Below are positions 1 to 4,500 of a stretch of 5,430 nucleotides of DNA, in pieces. The position numbers and the translations under genes are program-made. The notes below the pieces were generated by a model. That model did not search any database. It was not told the DNA's origin and was given only the letters and a program-made list of their open reading frames with translations. How positions within the stretch are numbered: the first letter of the stretch is position 1; every line of letters begins with the position of its first letter. Origin of the DNA: Blastocatellia bacterium (GTDB lineage: Bacteria; Acidobacteriota; Blastocatellia; Pyrinomonadales; Pyrinomonadaceae); assembly GCA_013695195.1 (NCBI GenBank), contig JACDAY010000309.1, positions 1-5,430 on the forward strand, written 5' to 3'.

Positions 1-268
1 TCGCAAGATCGGTAAATATCATCACCTGACGGCGAGAAAAACGGTCGACAAACGTACCGGCGATAGGCGAAAAAATTGCAAACGGAAAGAGGCGGCAGAT
101 AAAAAAGATGCCCGCGGCCATCGGCGAAGCGTCCGAAACCACGCGCACCAACCCAAGGCCGGCTATAAAATTGAACCAGCTTCCAAGTTCGGAAACGAAT
201 TGTCCCCACAGCAGATTTCTAAAATTCCGGTTCCCGCGAAGTAGCTGGCCGTAGGTAGTTGATTCCAT
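1..268 (-). CDS. MFS transporter, EntS/DHA3-like, N-terminal part (cut by window edge)
   Basis: The reverse strand opens with ATG at 268 and stays open to the window edge, giving the first 89 residues of an inner-membrane major facilitator protein. The start MESTTYGQLLRGNRNFRNLL is followed by two hydrophobic stretches, roughly residues 22-42 and 49-70. The loop after them carries GTFVDRFSRR (71-80), which fits MFS motif A (GxxxDRxxRR) between helices 2 and 3. The motif NRNFRNLLWGQFVSELGSWF resembles the N-terminus of the MFS_3 group that includes the enterobactin exporter EntS. No in-frame ATG, GTG or TTG lies between this start and the upstream in-frame TAA, so the start is fairly safe, although the ribosome site is poor (only CGGAA next to the ATG). 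It lies downstream of a Fur-box-controlled FecA-like receptor gene, which suggests, but does not prove, a role in siderophore or metal-chelate traffic. Substrate cannot be read from this fragment. Confidence 0.85.
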   Translation of the reverse strand, partial: MESTTYGQLLRGNRNFRNLLWGQFVSELGSWFNFIAGLGLVRVVSDASPMAAGIFFICRLFPFAIFSPIAGTFVDRFSRRQVMIFTDLA

Positions 269-355
269 TTCCGAAACTAGAATAAACGTAAATCTGCGGA
301 AATGCGATTGTTATGAGCGTACAAAAAAGTTCGAGCTCAGAGTTTCGTGTTCTGA

Positions 356-367
356 AAATTCGAATTT
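356..367. repeat. Perfect 12-bp palindrome AAATTCGAATTT
   Basis: AAATTCGAATTT reads the same on both strands. It lies about 90 bp upstream of the MFS start codon on the minus strand, where a regulator could bind. It is short and AT-rich, so chance occurrence is likely; no known operator is recognised. Confidence 0.3.
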
Positions 368-436
368 CCATTAATGAATTGCGCTCGATCTCTATAGGAA
401 TAAGTCTCCCATTTTCGAGCTTTATTCTTGTTCATT

Positions 437-468
437 TTCCTAACGTTTCTAATTCCTAACGTTTCTAA
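437..468. repeat. Two-copy 16-bp tandem repeat (TTCCTAACGTTTCTAA)
   Basis: The unit TTCCTAACGTTTCTAA occurs at 437-452 and again, identically, at 453-468. Two related GTTTC units follow at 486-492 (GTTTCTA) and 493-499 (GTTTCGA), so the short region carries four GTTTC-type units. It lies about 60-90 bp past the receptor stop codon. Function is unknown; replication slippage is the simplest origin. Confidence 0.8.
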
Positions 469-525
469 AAAAACAAAAATCATCAGTTTCTAGTTTCGAC
501 CTCCGAAAAATGCAAAACTTTCCAA

Positions 526-2931
526 TTAGAATTGCACCCGCAAGCCAACATTAGCTTGGCGAAACAAGCCGGGTTGAATGCCTTCCGGCGCACGCGATGA
601 AATATAAACGCGGTTCGTCAAGTTTTTGATGGTAACGAACGGCGAAATGGAAAATCGCTCGAAGCGGTGCTCGTAATCAAACGAAAGATTGTGCAGTGTG
701 TAGGAAGGAATCAAACCGATTTCGCCGTTCGCGTTTGAAGCGGCGGTTTCGTTGTTATCGGCAAACTGGCTGCCCACGAAAGTTACATCATATTGTGTGC
801 CGAAGCCGCGCGGGTGGCGATAGCCTGCAATAAAGCTAAACAGGTTTTCCGGCGCGTAAGGCAGACGATTCCCGTCGAAAATGCCGTTTTTAAATTGCGC
901 AACGGCAAGATTCGTATAGCGAAAATCGGTCGTAATTCGGTGGCTAGTGTCGAATAACCTGCCGAAATCGAATCCCGCTTGAAGCTCGATTCCGCGATGC
1001 AGAGTTTCTCCGGCGTTGATTAGCGTTGAGGTAGCGCCGCCGGATTGCGATGCCGGAATGATCTGATTCTCAAAATCAAGCACGTAGAAAGTTGCTTCGG
1101 CGTTGAAACCGCTTCGCGCCGCATAACGGACGCCGGTTTCATAATTCCAGCTGTATTCCGCATCAAGATCAACCGGAACGCCTGAGCTGCTGACAGCATC
1201 TTTGACGCGGGGCGGGGCAAAGCCGCGATGAACTCCGGCAAAAATCGTCAACCGCTCGACCGGCTGAAAAGTCACGCCGATGCCGGGAACAAAAGCCGAA
1301 ACACTGTCTTCACCGCGGCGGTTGACATCTGTGGGAATATTGTTGACCCGCGCTCTTGTGATAATTCGTTCGTATTTGTAACGCTCGTAGCGCAGGCCGG
1401 GCGTTACTGTAAAGCGTTTGCCTATGGTGAAACGGTTTTGTGAAAAAACTGAAACGCCGCGCGCCGGCCGGTTTTCGGAGTCGCGTAAAATGCCGTCGTT
1501 GCTCGTCGATGTCGTGCCCAGTATGTAATCATCAAACGCTTTTTCGTAAACAAAATGCGCGCCGCCCGTGAAATTACTGCGATTTCCGGCAATCGAATAT
1601 TCTTTCGACAAACGCGATTCAATGCCCGCGACGTTAAACTCACGGTTGCGATTTCCCGAACTGTTACGCAAAAAAATCGCGCCGCCCGGAATGCTTTCGT
1701 CGCCAAATAGGCTCAGGTAACTGCGTCCAGCGACGCGGGCGCGGTCAAAATCCTGCCGTCTCCAATTGCGGACGGTATTATATGCATAGACCGTCGTGTT
1801 TAACAGCGTCGTCGAATTTGGCGCGAATTGATGATTAATCGAGCCGAAATAACGATTGACCTTTAAACGGTCGTCGGGTACGGGATTTCCGTTCGGGTCG
1901 AGTTCAAATTGCCGCTGCGTCAAACCCAAATAAGTCGAGTTTGAGCTTTCATCATAAATCGAAATTTTTGCGCCGAGCGTTTGGCTGTCGGTTAAAGCGT
2001 AATTCAGTTTGCCTGTAAAATCCGTTACGCCGAAATTGAACTTGCGAAACCCGTCGCCTTGCTTTCGCAGAAAAGAACCATACAAACCGAGTTTACCGAT
2101 GGTGCCGCCGTAGTTGGTTTTAAAATTTAGAAAGTCGCGCTGTCCGCCGACAATTTCAAACGAGCCGCCGGAGCGCTTCGGCGGGTCAGGCGTAATAAAG
2201 TTAATTACCCCGCCAATGGTTTGCGGGCCGTAGAGAATCGAGCCGCTGCCTTTCAAAACCTCGACGCGCTGCATACGGTCAATCGGCGGGCTGTAATACA
2301 ACTCCGGTTCGCCGTAAGGCGCGAGAGCGAGCGGTATGCCGTCTTCCAAAACTAAAATCTGACGGCTGCGGTCAGGATTCAGACCGCGAATCCCGACATT
2401 AAGACGAAGCGCGACCGGGCCGCTGTCTTCTCTGACGTGAACGCCCGTTACGCGACGCAAAACTTCGTTCGCGTCCATCGGGTGACTGGCACGCAATTCT
2501 TCGCGCGTAATCACCGCCACCGAGCCTGGTATCTCGGCAATGGCATCTCTGTCCGTACCTATTACATCAACCTGATTAACGCTGCCGCGTACTTCTTTAA
2601 AACTGATGTCTTGTGTAATAGCATTGCCGCTCGTCAAGCTGATAACTGGCGATAGGGCTTGGTTATAACCTTCGGCAACAATTCTTATTGTATAATCGCC
2701 CGGCGGCACATTCGCAAATTGATATGTTCCGGCGGCGGCGCTTATTATGCGCCGTTTTAGTTCGACAATCTCCACTGATGCATCAGGCACGGCACCGCCA
2801 TTAGGATCTAAAATCGACCCTTGGATTGTTCCCGTCGAACTTTGCGCCTCGACGGTAAATTGATTGGCGACGAAAACTGTCATCAAAACTCCCGCAATAA
2901 ACACTAAGAAAAGTCTTCTTAGCAATGTCAT
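526..2931 (-). CDS. FecA-like TonB-dependent outer-membrane receptor with carboxypeptidase-type regulatory domain
   Basis: This outer-membrane receptor of 801 residues would take up a ferric chelate using TonB energy. I chose the ATG at 2931 because AAAGGAG lies 9 nt upstream and a signal peptide starts there (MTLLRRLFLVFIAGVL, likely cut after VEAQ near residue 30). The frame stays open to an ATG at 3015, but that start has no ribosome site and would bury the signal peptide. Order of parts: regulatory-like beta domain about 35-112 (GTIQGS, PPGDYTIRIVAEGY), possible TonB box VDVIGT about 121-126, plug about 127-251, then a barrel to the C-terminal Phe (VGLRVQF). The plug motifs IRGLNPDRSR, LEDGIPLALAPYGEPELYY and GSILYGPQTIGGVINF closely recall ferric-citrate receptors (FecA, COG4772). 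It lacks the FecA N-terminal signalling domain, and no FecI/FecR lies nearby, so control is probably direct by Fur. The gene looks intact. The exact ligand is inferred only. Confidence 0.93.
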   Translation of the reverse strand: MTLLRRLFLVFIAGVLMTVFVANQFTVEAQSSTGTIQGSILDPNGGAVPDASVEIVELKRRIISAAAGTYQFANVPPGDYTIRIVAEGYNQALSPVISLTSGNAITQDISFKEVRGSVNQVDVIGTDRDAIAEIPGSVAVITREELRASHPMDANEVLRRVTGVHVREDSGPVALRLNVGIRGLNPDRSRQILVLEDGIPLALAPYGEPELYYSPPIDRMQRVEVLKGSGSILYGPQTIGGVINFITPDPPKRSGGSFEIVGGQRDFLNFKTNYGGTIGKLGLYGSFLRKQGDGFRKFNFGVTDFTGKLNYALTDSQTLGAKISIYDESSNSTYLGLTQRQFELDPNGNPVPDDRLKVNRYFGSINHQFAPNSTTLLNTTVYAYNTVRNWRRQDFDRARVAGRSYLSLFGDESIPGGAIFLRNSSGNRNREFNVAGIESRLSKEYSIAGNRSNFTGGAHFVYEKAFDDYILGTTSTSNDGILRDSENRPARGVSVFSQNRFTIGKRFTVTPGLRYERYKYERIITRARVNNIPTDVNRRGEDSVSAFVPGIGVTFQPVERLTIFAGVHRGFAPPRVKDAVSSSGVPVDLDAEYSWNYETGVRYAARSGFNAEATFYVLDFENQIIPASQSGGATSTLINAGETLHRGIELQAGFDFGRLFDTSHRITTDFRYTNLAVAQFKNGIFDGNRLPYAPENLFSFIAGYRHPRGFGTQYDVTFVGSQFADNNETAASNANGEIGLIPSYTLHNLSFDYEHRFERFSISPFVTIKNLTNRVYISSRAPEGIQPGLFRQANVGLRVQF

Positions 2932-2940
2932 TGATTTGAT

Positions 2941-2947
2941 CTCCTTT
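2941..2947 (-). promoter_or_regulatory. Ribosome binding site AAAGGAG deciding the receptor start
   Basis: The minus strand reads AAAGGAG, then nine bases, then ATG at 2931. This is a strong Shine-Dalgarno match at good spacing, whereas the in-frame ATG at 3015 has none. It fixes the start just before the signal peptide. Confidence 0.85.
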
Positions 2948-2950
2948 ATC

Positions 2951-2973
2951 TGTAAAAAATTAAAATTTTTACA
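2951..2973 (-). promoter_or_regulatory. AT-rich hairpin abutting the receptor ribosome site
   Basis: TGTAAAAA (2951-2958) and TTTTTACA (2966-2973) are perfect inverted copies separated by seven bases. In the receptor mRNA this would fold as an 8-bp, mostly A-U stem ending three bases before the AAAGGAG site. It could tune translation (for example with temperature) or be a DNA operator. With only one G-C pair it would be weak, and no family is recognised. Confidence 0.35.
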
Positions 2974-3094
2974 ACACTCTTCTGTAGCTCCGATTGTAGC
3001 GGTAGTAAACGACATTAAAAGTCTACTCAGTTAATATGCTTACGATAGGCATAGACAGCGAATATTAGATTTATAACGCAAAAGAATTTACACT

Positions 3095-3113
3095 ATTGAA
3101 AATGATTTTCAAT
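3095..3113. promoter_or_regulatory. Fur box (iron-responsive operator) for the receptor
   Basis: ATTGAAAATGATTTTCAAT is a perfect 9-1-9 palindrome. Its core TGAAAATGATTTTCA (3097-3111) matches the 7-1-7 Fur consensus TGATAATnATTATCA at 12 of 14 fixed positions. It overlaps the region just past the predicted transcription start of a FecA-like receptor gene, where bound Fe-Fur would block transcription. Site recognition is from established Fur consensus; regulation itself is inferred. Confidence 0.8.
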
Positions 3114-3140
3114 TTCAGTTTATTTTATTTAACTGAAATT
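3111..3140. repeat. 10-bp perfect inverted repeat over the promoter -10
   Basis: AATTTCAGTT (3111-3120) and AACTGAAATT (3131-3140) are exact inverted copies around a ten-base spacer TATTTTATTT. The left arm shares three bases with the Fur box, and the repeat covers the predicted -10 and start. It may be a second operator or a cruciform-prone site; no regulator family is recognised. Confidence 0.6.
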
Positions 3141-3155
3141 ACGGAGTGATGTCAA
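3127..3155 (-). promoter_or_regulatory. Sigma70-like promoter of the receptor gene
   Basis: On the minus strand TTGACA (3155 down to 3150) is followed after 17 bases by TTAAAT (3132 down to 3127). The -35 is a perfect consensus and the -10 matches four of six. Transcription would begin near 3120, just ahead of the Fur box. A second possible pair, TTGAAA-16-TAAATT, lies inside and past the Fur box; either choice puts the operator over the promoter. Confidence 0.6.
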
Positions 3156-3271
3156 GATCAAAAACTGATTTTTTTATAACGCCCGGAAAGATAGTAATTT
3201 GTAGAGAATCTAGGGGAAATGAATCAGCCAACTTTTGTTGCTTCGCCGACAATGAAAGCCTATAAAGGAAT

Positions 3272-4066
3272 CTATTCGCCGGTAAAAATTGGCGGGCGTT
3301 TTTCAAAGAAAGCGGAAACGCCTTCCCTGAAATCGTCGGATTTTCCCGATTCAAGCTGGCATTCATGTTCAAGATCGAGTTGTTCGATCAAGGAGTTTGA
3401 AGATGAGGCATTGAGCATTCGTTTGATGCGGCCGATCGAGCCGGTTGGGGCCTTTGCGAGACTCGATGCGAATTTAGCCGCTTCTTCCATCAAAGAGTCG
3501 GGAGGCACTACACGGTTGATCATCCCGATCTCAGCGGCGCGTCGAGCGTCGAGCGTTCCTCCGGTCATAAACAACTCGGATGCAAGTTTTTCGCCGACAG
3601 CGTGCGGCAAAAAAAACGTCCCGCCGCAATCTGGCGAGAGCCCAATACGCACAAAAGCTTCATTAAAGCTTGCATCTTCCGCTGCTATAATAAGATCGCA
3701 GGCGAGTGCGAAATTCGTTCCCGCGCCTGCGCACACGCCGTTTACGGCGGCGAGAAAAGGGATCGGAGTTTCACGAATAAGCAAAATCACGTTATGCAGT
3801 GCCTTTAAAGGCTCATCCAGAAACGCTTCCATGCGGCCCTCTTTTTTCCACATCGTCTGCATTTCGCGCAAGTCTCCGCCGGAACAAAACGCCCGTCCCG
3901 AACCTGTCAAAACTATCGCTCTCGCCTTGTCCGCGATTGCCTTTTCAAATGCTGATTTCAAATCAAGGCTTAGCTGAAGCGATAAAGCATTCAAAGCCTC
4001 AGGGCGATTCATTTGAATCGTCGCCACATCATTTCTAAAATCGTAATTTACAGTTTCAAAACTCAT
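3272..4066 (-). CDS. Enoyl-CoA hydratase/isomerase family protein (PaaG-like)
   Basis: A cytoplasmic crotonase-fold enzyme of 264 residues, a normal family length, acting on a CoA thioester. The first oxyanion motif is GRAFCSGGDLREM (57-69) and the second NGVCAGAGTNFALACD (109-124). By eye alignment to rat mitochondrial hydratase, the two catalytic glutamates are replaced (Asn118 and Phe138). SFNEAFVRIGLSPDCGGTFFLP (133-154) instead resembles PaaG and related isomerases, where the Asp of PD(S/C)GGT (here Asp146) is catalytic. A delta3-delta2 or ring-epoxide-type isomerase is therefore as likely as a hydratase. No other paa or beta-oxidation gene is in the window, so the pathway is unassigned. 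I chose ATG 4066 because the family begins with this sequence; the longer frame to 4126 would translate the A/T-rich terminator region as MRKKDFLLFLLYSCDFF. No Shine-Dalgarno site is visible before ATG 4066. Confidence 0.9.
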   Translation of the reverse strand: MSFETVNYDFRNDVATIQMNRPEALNALSLQLSLDLKSAFEKAIADKARAIVLTGSGRAFCSGGDLREMQTMWKKEGRMEAFLDEPLKALHNVILLIRETPIPFLAAVNGVCAGAGTNFALACDLIIAAEDASFNEAFVRIGLSPDCGGTFFLPHAVGEKLASELFMTGGTLDARRAAEIGMINRVVPPDSLMEEAAKFASSLAKAPTGSIGRIKRMLNASSSNSLIEQLDLEHECQLESGKSDDFREGVSAFFEKRPPIFTGE

Positions 4067-4097
4067 GATTATGCAAAAAAAGTCGCAAGAATAGAGC

Positions 4098-4122
4098 AAA
4101 AAAAGCAAAAAATCTTTTTTGC
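4098..4122 (-). terminator. Candidate intrinsic terminator after the zinc-ribbon gene
   Basis: On the minus strand GCAAAAAA, GA, TTTTTTGC can form a stem of up to eight pairs and is followed directly by seven Ts and then GC. The hairpin begins about 20 nt past the zinc-ribbon stop. The stem has only two G-C pairs, so it would be a weak terminator and may only reduce read-through into the hydratase gene. Confidence 0.4.
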
Positions 4123-4141
4123 GCATTTTCGCGGCTACCCA

Positions 4142-4423
4142 TTAAGCAAATTTTGCCCGCGATCTACTTGCCTCATGGCATTCACGGCAAAGCACGGACC
4201 GCCCGACCTTAGGTTGAAAAGGCACTTGATCATGTTTTCCGCAATGATCGCAAACGATATCGAAGCGTCTTGGAGCATTCTCACTCGAAGCGGCCTTTTT
4301 CGAGCGACATTTGGGACACCTTTGCGGCGGCATCATATTACGCTGATAAAAGATTTCCTGTTCTTTTTCGGTAAAAAGGAAAGTCTCTTTACACTGAAGA
4401 CACGACGTTTCTACATCCGGCAT
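4142..4423 (-). CDS. Small double zinc-ribbon protein (zf-trcl plus CxxC-x17-CxxC)
   Basis: A 93-residue soluble protein with eight cysteines in four CxxC pairs, forming two likely zinc sites. Module one pairs C8/C11 with C36/C39; its EKEQEIFYQRNMMPPQRCPKCR matches the probable zinc-ribbon family zf-trcl (PF13451). Module two pairs C58/C61 with C79/C82 separated by exactly 17 residues, with CDHCGKHDQVPFQPKVGRSV before the third pair. That is the CxxC-x17-CxxC domain found in small proteins of several phyla. AAAGGAG lies 8 nt before ATG 4423; a GTG at 4426, 5 nt from the site, is the alternative start and adds one residue. A candidate extended -10 promoter lies upstream. The tail is basic (ASRSRAKFA). 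Zinc binding is well supported; nucleic-acid or protein binding is a guess, and no biological role is known to me. It sits between the deacetylase and hydratase genes with gaps of about 75 nt. Confidence 0.88.
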   Translation of the reverse strand: MPDVETSCLQCKETFLFTEKEQEIFYQRNMMPPQRCPKCRSKKAASSENAPRRFDIVCDHCGKHDQVPFQPKVGRSVLCRECHEASRSRAKFA

Positions 4424-4431
4424 CACAGCAT

Positions 4432-4438
4432 CTCCTTT
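4432..4438 (-). promoter_or_regulatory. Ribosome binding site AAAGGAG of the zinc-ribbon gene
   Basis: AAAGGAG on the minus strand stands 8 nt before ATG 4423 and 5 nt before GTG 4426. The spacing favours the ATG, though both starts are usable. Confidence 0.75.
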
Positions 4439-4466
4439 TGGTTTGCATGGAAGGGAGGTTCGCCTG

Positions 4467-4497
4467 ATTCTAGCACATAAAACTGCGAATTCCGCAA
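4467..4497 (-). promoter_or_regulatory. Candidate extended -10 promoter for the zinc-ribbon gene
   Basis: On the minus strand TGCTAGAAT gives an extended -10 (TGn before TAGAAT, five of six to consensus; -10 at 4472 down to 4467). TTGCGG (4497 down to 4492) could be a -35 but the 19-base spacer is long. The same stretch also holds a weak hairpin, TTGCG-GAATT-CGCAG followed by TTT (4480-4497), starting four bases after the deacetylase stop, which might act as a poor terminator. Confidence 0.4.
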
Positions 4498-4500
4498 GCG

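Larger units (their letters stand above)
272..498. repeat. 11-bp inverted repeat flanking most of the gap
   Basis: CGAAACTAGAA at 272-282 is the exact reverse complement of TTCTAGTTTCG at 488-498, so the two arms bracket a 227-bp AT-rich non-coding stretch. This is the geometry of a small non-autonomous element (MITE-like), but I see no target-site duplication outside the arms (TTTC before, ACCT after) and no transposase. The right arm also belongs to the local GTTTC-unit cluster, so coincidence is possible. Confidence 0.35.
269..525. other. AT-rich gap between receptor and MFS genes
   Basis: No coding sequence is supported in this 257-bp gap. It holds a two-copy 16-bp tandem repeat, further GTTTC-type units, an 11-bp inverted repeat near its two ends and a 12-bp palindrome, each listed separately. 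I found no convincing minus-strand terminator after the receptor stop: TTTCG/CGAAA at 494-508 could form a 5-bp stem but is not followed by a T-run. I also found no clear -35/-10 pair for the MFS gene. Read-through from the receptor promoter is therefore possible but unproven. Confidence 0.6.
2932..3271 (-). other. 340-bp regulatory gap upstream of the receptor gene
   Basis: No gene is supported here. From right to left the gap holds the tail after the hydratase stop, a sigma70-like promoter, an inverted repeat over its -10, a Fur box, a leader of roughly 190 nt and an AT-rich hairpin just before the ribosome site. A nine-codon open frame (ATG at 3052 to TAG at 3023) exists in the leader but has no ribosome site. 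No convincing terminator for the hydratase gene was found; CAAC/GTTG around 3229-3240 lacks a T-run. Confidence 0.6.

Noticed and set aside
494..508. TTTCG/CGAAA stem as a receptor terminator
   Set aside because: Only five pairs and no T-run after it on the minus strand; the T-rich stretch near 464-480 is not directly joined to a hairpin.
2932..3015. 28-residue extension of the receptor to an ATG at 3015
   Set aside because: No ribosome site there, whereas AAAGGAG precedes ATG 2931 and the signal peptide begins at 2931.
3023..3052. Nine-codon leader open frame (MPIVSILTE) in the receptor mRNA
   Set aside because: No Shine-Dalgarno site and no codon pattern suggesting attenuation; short frames like this are expected by chance.
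3035..3053. Imperfect palindrome TATGC...GCATA in the receptor leader
   Set aside because: Only five-base arms with a poorly matching centre; too weak to call an operator.
3229..3240. CAAC/GTTG stem as a hydratase terminator
   Set aside because: Four pairs only and no T-run follows on the minus strand.
3219..3977. 252-codon open frame on the plus strand
   Set aside because: It is antisense to the hydratase/isomerase gene, whose protein shows clear family motifs. The plus-strand product is serine/alanine-rich with no recognisable motif, as expected of a shadow frame.
4067..4126. 20-residue N-terminal extension of the hydratase (start at 4126), resembling a hydrophobic leader
   Set aside because: It would be translated from the A/T-run hairpin, has no ribosome site, and the family starts at the residues encoded from 4066. 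These enzymes are cytoplasmic.
4013..4480. 155-codon open frame on the plus strand
   Set aside because: It overlaps the zinc-ribbon gene, which has four CxxC pairs and a good ribosome site. The plus-strand product has no recognisable feature.
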